A stretch of DNA of 64,000 nucleotides. It comes from Macrolepiota albuminosa. Lineage: Eukaryota; Basidiomycota; Agaricomycetes; Agaricales; Agaricaceae. The DNA lies in contig JAMWFC010000070.1 of the NCBI GenBank assembly GCA_027475525.1, positions 62,001-126,000 of the forward strand, read 5' to 3'. The notes beneath the pieces are model-generated. The model saw nothing but the letters and a program-made list of their open reading frames with translations. It was not told the DNA's origin and ran no database searches. This document shows positions 33,704 through 45,631 of the stretch, in pieces. Position numbers and translations under genes: made by a program. The first letter of the stretch is position 1, and every line of letters begins with the position of its first letter.

Positions 33704-36700
33704 CACCTTTTCAGCCCACGGGACGTTTTACCGCAGAACGCCAGCAGCAGTTCGCCAAGGAGCATGACACAGGGTTCTTGACCAAAGATGAGTTGAACGT
33801 CCTTACCAATCTTGTCGCTAAGCAAGACAAAGCCTTTGCTTGGGAGGACTCAGAACGCGGCAGCCTACGTACAGACTTCTTCCCGCCTGTGGTCATCCCG
33901 ACTATCCCTCACGTGCCGTGGACTGAGCACAACCGACCGTTACCGCCTGGAATCAAAGCCGAGGTCTGCCAGATTATTAGGACCAAGATACAGGCTGGCG
34001 TCTACAAGCCCTCCAATAGTTCTTACCGCTCCCGTTGGTTTTGCGTCCTCAAAAAGAACGGCAATCTACGCATAGTCCACAGTCTCGAACCGCTGAATAG
34101 GGTTACTATACGACACTCTGGCGTACCGCCTTTCCCTGACCACTTTGCCGAGTCCTTTGCCGGGCGCATTTGTGGCGCCACCCTTGATCTCTACGTTGGC
34201 TACGATGAACGCTTGATACACCCCTCTTCCCGTGACCTCACCACCTTTCAAACTCCGTTTGGCGCACTGCGCCTAGTCACCTTACCGATGGGCTGGACAA
34301 ACTCAGTCCCTATATTCCACGACGACATCACTTTCATCCTCCAACCTGAGATACCGCATAACGTCCTTAGCTTCATCGACGACGTTGGCGTCAAAGGCCC
34401 CAAAGACTGGCGACTCGTAAACGGCTTACCGGCAACCCATCCCGACAACTCCAACATTCGCTTAGCGCTATGGGACTTTTTCCAGCTGCTCAATTGAGTT
34501 CTCCAACGTATGAAATATAGCGGTGGAACCTTTAGCGGTCACAAACTTCTCCTTTGCGCGCCAAGGTTCAAAATACTTGGTCACATCTGCACTCCCGACG
34601 GTCGTGTTCCCGACGAATCTCGCTTAGCACTCTTGGAGCGCTGGGGTCCTTGCCGCGACTTATCTGAAGTTCGCGCCTTTCTTGGCACCGTTGGCGTTCT
34701 TAGAATATTCGTCAAAAACTTTGCCCATCGCGCGACTTATCTGAAGTTCGCGCCTTTCTTGGCACCGTTGGCGTTCTTAGAATATTCGTCAAAAACTTTG
34801 CCCATCGCGCACATGCTCTTAACCGACTTACCCGCGCCAACGAGCCCTTCGAATTTGGGCCAGATCAGGTTACCGCACAACGAGACTTAGTAAAAGCTCT
34901 ACAGGACGCCAAACCCCTAGTCCCCATCGATTATACCTCTGCCGACCCTGTGCACAACGAGACTTAGTAAAAGCTCTACAGGACGCCAAACCCCTAGTCC
35001 CCATCGATTATACCTCTGCCGACCCTGTTATCTTGGCGGTGGATACCTCGTACATTGCCGTTGGCTACTTCCTGTGCCAGTGCCTTAGCGACAATCGGAA
35101 ACAGCGACGCTACAACCGCTTTGGGTCTATCACGCTAAACGACAGAGAGTCTTGCTACAGCCAGCCTAAGCTAGAGCTCTATGGACTCTTCAAAGCCTTC
35201 CGGTCGCTAAAGATGTATTTGATTGGCGTGCGCAACCTTATTGTTGAAGTCGACGCTAGGTACATCAAAGGCATGCTGCAGAATCCCGACATCCAGCCAT
35301 CCGCTAGCATGAACCGATGGGTAGTCGCTATCCTCATGTTTCACTTTGAATTGGTACACGTCAAGAGCTCTTTCCATGGACCTGACGGACTCTCTAGGCG
35401 ACCACGGCAGCTTGGCGACCCGGCAGTGGATCCACAGGCTGATAGCGATTTCGAGGACTGGATCAACCGACTACATGGTTTCGTGCACCTCATTCAACAG
35501 CCAATCCCCTTACTACGACGGCAACAGCCTGCCAGCATCCTTCTACATCCCATTGTCCCTTACCGCCCCGAGACCTTTAGCGCACCCCTCACATTCTACA
35601 CGGCAAGCATCCTTGGACAAGACTTGCCTCCCGTAAAAGTCGTACAGGAACCCCAGTCGCTAAGAGAAGACAGCAGAAACCTGACCTACGATGCCGTCCC
35701 CCGATCCGCTAAGGCAAAGGCAGAGGACAGTCGCCTGTTAGTAGTTGAGCAATGGATACAAGACCTTAAGCGACCCCCAGACCTTACCGACGAACAATAC
35801 GCGACCTTTATCCGCTACGCTACCCACTTCTTCTTTACCGACAACCGACTTTGGCGACGAAATCGAGATGGCGCTCACAAGCTGATCATCAAGCCAGAAG
35901 GCCGCTTACGAGTCCTACGCGCCATGCATGACGAGCTAGGTCATAGAGGTCTGTACGCTACTCGAGCTTCTCTATTAGAACGATTCTGGTGGCCACACGC
36001 TAGCGCCGACATCGCCTGGTACATCAGGACTTGCCACCTCTGCCAAATCCAACAAACGCGCCAAGTGCTCATTCCGCCAACCGTGGCAACGCCAGCTCCC
36101 CTCTTCAGCAAAATTTACGTCGATATGCATGCATATGCCCAAGTCGGGTCGCTACAAGTACATCATTCAAGGTCGTTGCTCGCTAATCCACTGGCCTGAA
36201 TTTCGAATGCTTCAAAGAGAAAATACCGATGCGGTCGCCAAATGGCTGTTTGAGGACGTCATCTGCCGTTGGGGAGCGCTAAGAGAAATCGTCACGGATA
36301 ACGGTGCGCCCATCATCAAAGCGCTAACATACCTCGCCAAGAAATACAACATTCACCACATTCGAGTATCTGGCTACAACAAGCGCGCCAATGGCCTGGT
36401 AGAGAGACCCCACTTTGACGTTCGGCAAGCACTCTTCAAGGCAGTCGATGGCGACGAGTCTCGTTGGAGCGAAGCGACCTATTCAGTGTTCTGGTCGGAA
36501 AGAGTTACCATTCGTAAGCGCATGGGTTGTTCTCCCTATTACGCAGCTACTGGCACCCATCCGTTACTCCCTGCCGACATTATAGAAGCGACCTATCTTC
36601 AGCCAGCACCCAACAGTATCTTAGCGACTACCGACCTTATCGCCAGACGAGCTATTGATCTCCAGCGAAGGAAAGAAGATTTAGAGCGACTCCACGAGGT

Positions 36701-37097
36701 AGTCTTTAGCGCACGTCGCCAAGCAGCATTACGATTCGAGACCGAGCATAGCGCTACCATCAAAGATTACAACTTCCCGAGAGGAGCGCTAGTGCTCATG
36801 CGCAACTCCAAAATCGAGACCTCCTACAACAAGAAAATGCGCCCACGCTATCTAGGACCTTTGGTAGTTATCTCTCGTAACCGTGGAGGCGCTTACGTGC
36901 TCTGTGAACTAGATGGTTCAGTACTGCATCGACCTGTTGCCGCTTTTCGCCTATTGCCATATCTCGCCAGAGAACACATTGACTTGCCGCTTGAAGCGCT
37001 AGATATCGACACCGCCAAGCTGAGAGAACTTGAAGAAACCGAGCTATTGGACGATGATGACTTGCCGACCTTAGTTGAAGAAGAAGAAAACGATTAA
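33704..37097 (+). pseudogene. Element C pol: RT, RNase H and integrase
   Basis: RT, RNase H and integrase with the same motifs as B (FIDDVGVKG, LIVEVDARYIKGML, IVTDNGAPI, NGLVERPHFD) and stop at 37095-37097 after a VEEEEND tail. Lesions: TGA at 34495-34497, where B has CGA; two 77-bp duplications (34655/34732 and 34875/34952), probably assembly artefacts; and a one-base shift near 36126, where C reads GATATGCATGC and B reads GATACCATGC, breaking the first integrase Asp region. Even without the duplications C would be defective. Confidence 0.87.
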
Positions 37098-37606
37098 AAA
37101 AAAAAATATTATTGATAAGCTCCTTTTTCTATTACTTACCTTACTTATCTTTCTTGCCGATACTTACTGTACTATATTCCACAGACAATTCCTTACGTAG
37201 TTAAGCCGCAGCGCTAGCGTGTCGCCAACGCTTAGCGCCCTGCGCAACTCTCGCCAAGGGTTTTTCGCTATGATGATCTACTGAGCGTTCCCCTTTTCTC
37301 AAAAATTTGTCTAAGTCCCACACCTACTACTCCTCTTGCTAAAACTTACTTTAGAATACTTACCGCTCCCTTTTCTCAAAAATTTGTCTAAGTCCCACAC
37401 CTACTACTCCTCTTGCTAAAACTTACTTTAGAATACTTACCGCTTGCTTTCGCTTTGCCTTACCTTCCTTGCTCTCTGCTGTTGCGCTAACCCAGATTAT
37501 AAGACTTATCAGTCCACTCGGCAAGGAGGCGGCAAAAACATTTATAGAACAAGACGGCAAAGAAGATATATATATATATAAACGGCCTATCTACGCTAAG
37601 GTCCGT
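37098..37606. other. Element C spacer between integrase and accessory gene
   Basis: Non-coding tail of pol, with a 77-bp duplication at 37291/37368, then the start of the accessory region near 37441 and an AT microsatellite near 37569-37580. Integrase and accessory gene are convergent across it. Confidence 0.6.
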
Positions 37607-40171
37607 TTACTCGCTAACATCGTCCATCGAGAGGGAGTCGTCAGTAATGGGCAAGGAGGAATCGCGAAGTGGGAGAAGGTCGCCAGGCAAGATGTTATTG
37701 GCGGTCTGCCAGTCGATGGCGGCTTGGCAATCTGCCTGGTAGTCGCGGAGAACGCTAAGGCTACGACCCAAATTGGAGTAACGCAACCTCAGCGCCATCA
37801 ATTGACCGCGGACTCGTTCCCGCTCCCGACTCATTGACGCCTCCATCGTTGCCGCCCTCCTCGAAAACCTCTCCAACATCTCCCGCGGGTTAAGCGCCAC
37901 CACCGGGTACACGAGGTCTTGTCCCAGCCAGTTGAAGGCGTCGCCTGTGACCGTTGGCTGCGGTTGAGGCGTCCAAGCAGGATTGATCCTGGCGATTACG
38001 GGGCGCCTAGGCTCCAGACCGGCAACGTCCTCCGGGTCTGAAACCTCCCAAGGGGCCACGCTACTGTAGGGAGGTAGCCAGCGCCACTCTCCAGACCGGC
38101 AACGTCCTCCGGGTCTGAAACCTCCCAAGGGGCCACGCTACTGTAGGGAGGTAGCCAGCGCCACTCGGGCTCCTCCCTGGCGACTCCTGCCGCCCCCTCA
38201 CCCTCTCCCGCTACCACCTCCTTGTCGCCTTGGCGCTGCGTCGCCAAGGTCTCGTCCTCCTCCCCTTCAGCGTCCTCATCCCCTCCCATTGCCGCCCCCT
38301 CTGCCTTGTCCTCCCCCATCTCGACGTCTGCGGGAGCGTCTTCCCGCTCCTCTTGAGGCGCCGAGTCGCCAACTGCTTCCCGTTCCCCCACCTCCTGCTC
38401 CTCGCCAAGGGACCTCGCCGCCAAATGAATAGGCGACAGGAGGCCACTTGGGCCTGCCTCAGAATCGCGAGGAGGCAGGCGACTCGCCGCCAAGGCCTTC
38501 TCGAGATCGGCCATTTCGGTGTCTTGAGGGGTTGGCGAGGGGGAAGGCGACGACACTACCCGAGGGCCAAGGCCTTCTCGAGATCGGCCATTTCGGTGTC
38601 TTGAGGGGTTGGCGAGGGGGAAGGCGACGACACTACCCGAGGGCGCTTTGCTTTGCCCTTCCCCTTGCTTGGGGAGGGGGCTTGTCGTTTTTCTGGGACC
38701 GAAGTCCCTTGGCGCTCGCCGGCGCCTCGATTGCCGACAGATTCCGTCCCATCCCCTTGGCGTGTCGGCAACGCCAAGGCGGCTCGTCCAATAGCTGCCA
38801 TGCCACCGGCAGCGACCTTCTGCTTCTGGCCCTCCACAAACTCCCTGGCCCTCCTCACCAAAACCGCGCGCGAAAATGTCTTCTCAACAAGGGCGTCTGG
38901 CGCGCCGCCACGCTCCCGACTCTTGGCCCCATCAATAGTACAGGCGCGCTTGAGGGCGCCACAACGATAACACGGCTGGGCCCCAGTCGGGAACCAGCAG
39001 CCTTCTGGGTCGTTGTCCGCCCAGCATTTGTCGCACTAGCGCTAGAAGTCAGCAAGAAATTAAAGTAACCAGAAAAGTCACTTACCGCTCCCCGCGCCTC
39101 CTTGAATGCCTGCCGGGTCGCCAGGGAAACGGTCTTCTTTCCCTTCATCTCCTCCATAACGACCCCGGCCTCTTGCCCCTCGTCAAGGACGGCCTCCTCG
39201 CAACGCGGCAAGAGCAGTCCTTTGAGCTCCTTGTCATCGAAACTGGACTGTGTTGGCGCCTAGAAGGATCACGGTAAATAAAGAGGCCAGACTTCCAAAT
39301 GCCACTTACCGCGTATTGAGGAGCCGCCTTGCGACTCTACGAATGACGTTAGCGACCGTCGGCAACGGCAAGCAAAAATCAGAACTTACCTTGTGTTTGG
39401 AAGCACCCGCCGGCTTCCTCGGCGAGCCCGACTTGCTAGCCGGCAGCACTGGGCTCAAGGTGCTGCCGGCGCGACCTACTTTGCCGGATCCCTCAGTTAC
39501 CGTCTGCCTCTCAACGGCAGGCGCCTTCCCCGCAGCCACTCCCTCCATCTCCTCCGCCAACTCCCTGACCCGCTCCCGCTCCTCCAGAGCCCTGGTGATC
39601 TCCCGGGCATCCTGAGACACTTCCTCTTGCCGCGTCGCCAGCTCCTCGGCCACTTGCATGCGCGCCAGGGACGCCAACACCTCCTGTTTGCTATGGGGCG
39701 ACAAGTCAGACCAAAGCTAAGTCAAAAGAATGGGTTAGGAATACTTACTCAGGCGCAGGCGCGCTTACCGTCATCGGCAAGGCACCCGAAAGGATATCCT
39801 CCAACTCGTCCTCAATGGTGGGGACAGGAGGAGGCGCCTAGGAACCCAATCAGCTAGCGACACGGCAAGAACTAGAAACTACTTACAAATCGAGCATAGG
39901 GCGCTAGCCACTCTGCGCCACGATGATCCAGGTACCGCGACCGGCACCACTCCCGAACCTCGATTTCGCGATCCCATCCCACGCCAAGAACGCGCACCTC
40001 CAGCCACCGCTCGTACAGCTTCATGACGGCAACCACCAAATTTACTGGCGCGTCCGCGCCAACGCCTTCGATCCGCTTAAGAAAATTGTTCGCCTTTTTG
40101 ATATAGGCCGAGGCGGCGTCTTGAGCCTCACGGGACGGGACAGGGGGCGGAGTTGGAATTCGGAAAGACAT
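37607..40171 (-). CDS. Antisense accessory gene of element C (six-cysteine cluster protein)
   Basis: Spliced gene on the strand opposite to gag-pol, between integrase and 3' LTR. Exon 1 is 40171-39887 (MSFRIPTPPPVPS, then WDREIEVREWCRSRY and GAEWLAPYARF). Exon 2 is 39837-39769. An exon starting at 39035 encodes CDKCWADNDPEGC, then X8-CYRC-X6-C. Later exons are Glu/Ala-rich and acidic (GEEQEVGEREAVGD), and the last ends LPGDLLPLRDSSLP before the TGA at 37607. The same architecture occurs in B (41542-44029) and A (14419-16886). Two 77-bp duplications (38012/38089 and 38492/38569) disturb the frame artificially. No nonsense codon was noticed elsewhere, so this is the best-preserved copy. The cluster CX2CX8CX8CX2CX6C recalls Zn2Cys6 domains but lacks their basic residues; function unknown. 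Confidence 0.7.
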
Positions 40172-40331
40172 TTTAATATTATGGAGCACCAGGTAAAAAT
40201 GGGGAGAAGAAACGAAGTCCATACTCATGCGCCAGGACTATAAACCAAATCTCAAGAACGCACGGACCACTTGTCACAAAAGCGGTAACAGTAGCCTTAT
40301 TTGGTGACTGAGGACAGTCAATTTTTCAGTC

Positions 40332-40340
40332 GGGGGGAGA
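40332..40340 (+). other. Polypurine tract of element C
   Basis: GGGGGGAGA directly upstream of LTR3, the usual plus-strand primer site. Its position right of the accessory gene shows that the accessory gene is part of the element. Confidence 0.85.
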
Positions 40341-41372
40341 TGATAGGACCCTATACAGGTTAGGCGCATCAACGGCAGGCTTGGCACCGGCTCCGGAAAC
40401 CTTGCTGCACTCGTTCCGAACTTAGCGCACGCGTTCTACCCATTTTAAGCCATTCCCGACGGCCGCGCATGGCAAGAAGCAGATCCAATCAGTGATAGCG
40501 CCGATCGGCAGACAGAATGACAACTGACAGATGGCATCAGTCACTGACGACAGCGCTTAGCGAGAAGCCTGATAATCTATCAAAAACTGACGGACAGCAA
40601 CTGACAGATGGCATCAGTCACTGACGACAGCGCTTAGCGAGAAGCCTGATAATCTATCAAAAACTGACGGACAGCTTGGCGTTTGACCTTGGCGTCTGAC
40701 ACCGCTTAGCGTCTCGATTTGGCGCCTGACATTGCTTAGGTGCTCTGACGGACAGAAGGGTGATGGAGTGATGGTTTAGCTTCGCGATCTGTCGCCTGGC
40801 ATCGCTAAGGCTCTTGAATGGACGGTAGGGATCTGAAACCGTTGGAGCTACCCCTTTGAAATTTTCCAGTTTACCGCACTCAGGCGTCATTAGCCACTGG
40901 CGACGGCGAACTCATTGTAGTATAAAAGTACTTACCGACTTGTACATAGGGCACCACATCAGAACAATAGACCACAGTTTACTCCCCTTTCCTCAGTCTC
41001 CCTTACGCTCAAGAGCTCATTTACGCTACGGTCGGCAACGTCAAACTCATCGGCAGTTGTAGACGCTCGCCAACACTCGACATACTCACGCCTTGCAACT
41101 ACGGCAGGCATTATCGACGCTTAGAACTTCGCTAAGCTTATCGTGCTCTTGCCGCTCACCCTTGCCGTATTCACTTACCGCATTTCCTTAGGCGCTTTAC
41201 CTTAGCGCTTGACACTTGCCGACCCCGTTACCGACTTTTATCCTTTTTCACAGACGCGTTCTCTGGGACCTGCCCGGGACTCCTCAAATCACTTATAGCG
41301 CGCCCAACGCACACTCTTGGTATGGTAACACAATACCTACATTTGTTGCTGACCAAACTTTGGGCGTCATCA
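40341..41372 (+). repeat. LTR3, 3' LTR of element C
   Basis: 1032 bp including one 77-bp duplication (40521/40598). It has the TATAAAAG variant (40921-40928) shared with LTR2. Differences from LTR2 that I noted are CpG transitions. Confidence 0.92.
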
Positions 41373-41541
41373 CCGCTTGCTTTCTCTTTGCCTTACCTTC
41401 CTTGCTCTCTGCTGTTGCGCTAACTCAGATTATAAGACTTATCAGTCCACTCGGCAAGGAGGCGGCAAAAACATTTATAGAACAAGACGGCAAAGAAAAT
41501 ATATATATATACATAAACGGCCTATCTACGCTAAGGTCCGT

Positions 41542-44029
41542 TTACTCGCTTTCATCATCCATCGGCAAGGAATCGTCAGACACCGGCAACGAGGAATCGC
41601 GAAGAGGCAAGAGATCGCCCGGCAAGATGTTGTTGGCAGCTTGCCAATCCATAGCGGCTTGGCAATCCGCTTGGTAATCTCGCAAGACGTGGAGGCTGCG
41701 ACCCAAGTTGGAATAGCGCAAGCGCAGCGCCATGAGCTGACCTCGAACTCGTTCTCGTTCCCGCTCCATTGAAGCCTCCATCATTGCCGCCCTCCTGGAA
41801 TACCGTTCCAGCATTTCGCGAGGGTTGAGCGCCACGACCGGGTAGACAAGATCTTGTCCCAGCCACTGGAAGGCGTCGCCAGTAACTGTCAGTTCAGGTT
41901 GAGGGGTCCAGGCGGGGTTGACCCTGGCGATTACGGGGCGTCTTGGCTCCAATCCGGCAACGTACTCAGGGTCTGATACCTCCCAGGGGGCCATGTTGCT
42001 GTAGGGAGGCAGCTAGTGCCACTCTGGCTCCCCCCTGGCGACTCCTGCCGCTCCCTCACCTTCTCCCGCTCCCACTTCCTTTGTCAAGGTCTCCTCCCCG
42101 CCACCTTCGCGCTGCGTCGCCAAGGTTTCTTTGTCCTCCCCCTCGGTGTCTTCATCCCCTCCCGTTGCCGCCCCCTCTACCTTCTCCTCATCCCCCATCT
42201 CGACGTCGGCAGGGGCTTCTTCCCGCTCCTCTTGAGGCGCCGCGTCGCCAACCGCTTCCCGCTCTCCCGCCTCCTGCTCCTCGCCAAGGGACCTGGCCGC
42301 CAACTGGATAGGCGACAAGAGGCCACTTGGACCAGCCTCTGTGTCGCCTCCTGCTCCTCGCCAAGGGACCTGGCCGCCAACTGGATAGGCGACAAGAGGC
42401 CACTTGGACCAGCCTCTGTGTCACGAGGCAGGAGGCGACTAGCCGCCAACACCTTCTCTAGGTCCTCCATTTCGGTGTCCTTTAGCGCTGGCGAGGGGGA
42501 AGACGACAAAGAGACCACCCGAGGTCGCTTGGCTTTGCCCTTCCTCTTGCTTGGGGAAGGGGCTTGACGTTTTTCTGGGACTGAAGTCCCTTGGCGCTCG
42601 CCGGCGCCTCGATTACCGACAGATTCTGATCCATCTCCTTGGCGCGTCGGCAACGCCAAGGAGGCTCGTCCAATTGCTGCCATGCCACCGGCAGCCACCT
42701 TCTTCCTCTGCCCCTCCACAAACTCCCTCGCCCTCCTTACCAACACCGCGCGGGAAAACGTCTTCTCGACGAGAGCGTCTGGCGCGCCGCCACGCTCGCG
42801 ACTCTTCGCCCCGTCGATAGTGCAAGCGCGTTTCAAGGCGCCGCAACGATAACACGGCTGGGCCCCAGTCGGGAACCAACAGCCTTCCGGGTCGTTATCG
42901 GCCCAGCACTTGTCGCACTAGCGCAAAAAGTCAGAAAAAGAATAAAGACAGAAAAGTCACTTACCGCTCCCCTTGTCTCCTTGAACGCCTGCCGGGTCGC
43001 CAAGGAAACAGTCTTCTTCCCCTTCATCTCCTCCATTACAACCCTGGCCTCCTGCCCCTCGTCAAGGACCGCCTCCTCCCGACGCGGCAAAAGTAAACCC
43101 TTCAGTTCCTTGTCGTCGAAGGAACTTTGCGTTGGCGCCTGCAGACACAAGTTAGTAAACACCGCCTAGGTCCAAAAAGAACACTTACCGCGTACTGGGG
43201 AGCCTTTCCCTTGCGAGACTTGGAAACAGTGGTTAGCGTGGCGCGGCAGCGGCAAGAGCAAAAACTCACTTTCTTCAAAGCCTTACCCGGCTTTACTGGG
43301 GAGCCCTTCCTGCTAGCCGGCAGTGCTGGGCTCTGTGCACTGCCGGCGCGCGAAACCTTGCTCTGTTCCTTGGCGACTGGCGCCTTCCCAGCGGCAACGT
43401 CCTCCATCTCTGCCGCCAATGCGGCCACTCTCTCTCGCTCCTCTAGCGCCCTGGTGATCTCACGGGCGTCCTGAGAAATCTCCTCCTGCCTTGCCGCGAC
43501 CTCCTCCGCAACCTGCATGCGCGCCAAAGGCGCCAACACCTCTTGTTTACTGTGTGGTGACAAGTCAGACCAAAGCTAAGTCAAAAAAATGGGTTAGGAA
43601 TACTCACTCTGCCGCTGGCGCGCTTACCGTCATCGGCAAGGCACCAGACAAAATGTCCTCCAACTCGTCCTCGATCGTTGGGACGGGAGGAGGCGCCTGG
43701 CAACGCGATCAGCTAGCGACACGGCAAGAACTGGAGGTACTTACAAAACGAGAAAAAGGCGCTAGCCACTCCGCGCCACGATGATCCAGGTACCGCGAAC
43801 GGCACCACTCTCGAACCTCTATTTCACGATCCCAGCCCACGCCAAGAACGCGCACCTCCAACCACCGCTCGTACAGCTTCATAACGGCAACCACCAAATT
43901 TACTGGCGCGTCGGCGCCAACGCCATCGATCCGCTTGAGAAAATTGTTTGCCTTCTCGATGTAGGCCGAGGCAGCGTCTTGAGCCTTGCGGGACGGTACT
44001 GGAGGCGGAGTTGGAATTCAAAAAGACAT
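41542..44029 (-). pseudogene. Antisense accessory gene of element B, nonsense at codon 4
   Basis: Counterpart of 37607-40171, in the same place within element B. ATG at 44029-44027, then TCT TTT TGA, where element C has TCT TTC CGA, so codon 4 is a stop. Downstream exons still encode WDREIEVREWCRSRY, the cysteine cluster (CDKCWADND, then CYRC), the acidic linker, and the end LPGDLLPLRDSSLP with stop at 41542. One 77-bp duplication (42269/42346) is present. On the minus strand a TTTATAG box lies upstream near 44097-44103. A downstream start could rescue part of the protein, but I saw no clear candidate. Confidence 0.7.
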
Positions 44030-44189
44030 ATTTTTTTAATGGAGCGCCAAGTAAAGATGTGGAGGAGAAACGAAGTCCATACTCATGCGCCAGGACTATA
44101 AACCAAATCTCAAGAACGCACGGACCACTTGTCACAAAAGCGGTAACGGTAGCCTTATTTGGTGACTGAGGACAGTCAATTTTTCAGTT

Positions 44190-44198
44190 GGGGGGAGA
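44190..44198 (+). other. Polypurine tract of element B
   Basis: GGGGGGAGA immediately before LTR4, matching the tract before LTR3. Confidence 0.85.
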
Positions 44199-45149
44199 TG
44201 ATAGGACCCTATACAGGTTAGGCGCATCAACGGCAGGCTCGGCACCGGCTCCAGAAACCTTGCCGCACTCGTTCCGAACTTAGCGCACGCGTTCTACCTA
44301 TTTTAAGCCACTTCTGACGGCCGCGCACGGCAAGAAGCAGATCCAATCAGTAATAGCGCCGATCGGCAGACAGAATGACAACTGACAGATGGCATCAGTC
44401 ACTGACGACAGCGCTTAGCGAGAAGCCTGATGATCTATCAAAAACTGACGGACAGCTTGGCGTTTGACCTTGGCGTCTGACATCGCTTAGCGCCTCGATT
44501 TGGCGCCTGACATCGCTAAGCACTTTGGACAGACAGAAGGGTGATGGAGTGATGGTTTAGCTTCGCGATCTGTCGCCTGGCGTCGCTAAGGCTCTTGAAT
44601 GGACGGTAGGGATCTGAAACCGTTGGAGCTACCCCTATGAAATTTTCCAGTTTACCGCACTTTGGCGATGGTTGGTCACTGGCGACGGTGAACTCCTTGT
44701 AGTATATATAGTACTTACCGACTTGTCCATAATAATCAGAGACGAATAGACCAGAGTTTCCCCCTTTCCTCAGTCTCCCTTACGCTCAAGAGCTCATTTA
44801 CGCTACGGTCGGCAACGTCAAACTCATCGGCAGTTGCAGACGCTCGCCAACACTCGACATACTCGCGCCTTGCAACTACGGCAGGCATTATCGACGCTTA
44901 GACTTTGCTAAGCTTATCGTGCTCTTGCCGCTTACCTTTGCCGTGTTCACTTACCGCATTTCCTTAGGCGCTTTACCTTAGCGCTTGACACTTGCCGACA
45001 CCCGTTACCGACTTTTCCCCTTTTTCACAGGCGCGTTCTCTGGGACCTGCCCGGGACTCCTCAAATCACTTATAGCGCGCCCAACGCAAACTCTTGGTAC
45101 GGTAACACTTTAGTTACATTTGTTACTGACCAAACTTTGGGCGTCATCA
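44199..45149 (+). repeat. LTR4, 3' LTR of element B
   Basis: 951 bp, the same length as LTR1, with the shared TATATATA box (44703-44710). Followed by the target duplication gcgc at 45150-45153 and then element A's integrase. Confidence 0.93.
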
Positions 45150-45153
45150 GCGC

Positions 45154-45631
45154 TCCTATTGTGAAGTTGTAATCCCTTATAGTGGCGCCATGTTCACTTT
45201 CAAACCGTAGCACTGCTTGTCGACGTGCCTGGAATACGGTCTCGTGTAAGCGTGCTAGGTCCTCCATTTGGTGCTGTAAATCTATTGCTCGTCTAGCGAT
45301 CATATCTGTAGAAGCCAATAGTGAGTTAGGCGGGGGTTGCAAATAAGTTGCTTCTACTATGTCAGCCGGTAGCAGTGGATGGGTACCCGTCGCAGCATAG
45401 TAAGAGGAGCAGCCCATCCTCTTTCGTACAGTTACCTGTTCTGACCAAAAGACAGAGTAAGTCGCTTCGCTCCAGCGACTCTCGTCGCCATCGACCGCTT
45501 TAAATAATGCCTGTTGAACATCAAAGTGTGGCCTCTCAATGATACTGTTGGCTTGTTTGTTGTACCCCGAGACTCTTATATGTTGTATATTATACTTCTT
45601 CGCCAAATAAGCAAGCGCCTTAACTATAGGC
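45154..45631 (-). pseudogene. Element A integrase, middle part
   Basis: Encodes the region after the second catalytic Asp: IVKALAYLAKKYNIQHIRVS, the catalytic Glu in SIIERPHFD, and on to HGATIRDYNF, where element B is inserted. It continues to 19323 on one side and, across the solo LTR, to 46564 on the other. Open over its length. Confidence 0.88.

Larger units (their letters stand above)
28266..41372 (+). mobile_element. Element C: close relative of B inserted into B
   Basis: LTR2 28266-29373, gag-pol 29374-37440, antisense accessory gene 37607-40171, polypurine tract 40332-40340 and LTR3 40341-41372. Target duplication ccgc at 28262-28265 and 41373-41376. LTR2 and LTR3 share TATAAAAG and GGGCACCACATCAGAAC variants absent from B's LTRs. 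With the solo LTR and the 77-bp duplications subtracted, C is about 11-12 kb and shows the complete layout of the family. Confidence 0.9.
19324..45149 (+). mobile_element. Element B: Ty3/gypsy LTR retrotransposon inserted in A's integrase
   Basis: LTR1 19324-20274, gag-pol 20275-28265, accessory region 41373-44198 and LTR4 44199-45149. It is interrupted by element C (28266-41372) and by a solo LTR in pol. Target duplication gcgc at 19320-19323 and 45150-45153. LTR1 and LTR4 are both 951 bp and share variants (TATATATA box, CCATAATAATCAG) that LTR2 and LTR3 lack, which proves the outer pair belongs together. Without insertions B is about 12 kb. Confidence 0.9.

Noticed and set aside
37441..45149. 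Two separate non-autonomous elements made of LTR plus accessory gene
   Set aside because: LTR pairing and the ccgc duplication show these accessory regions are the 3' parts of B and C.
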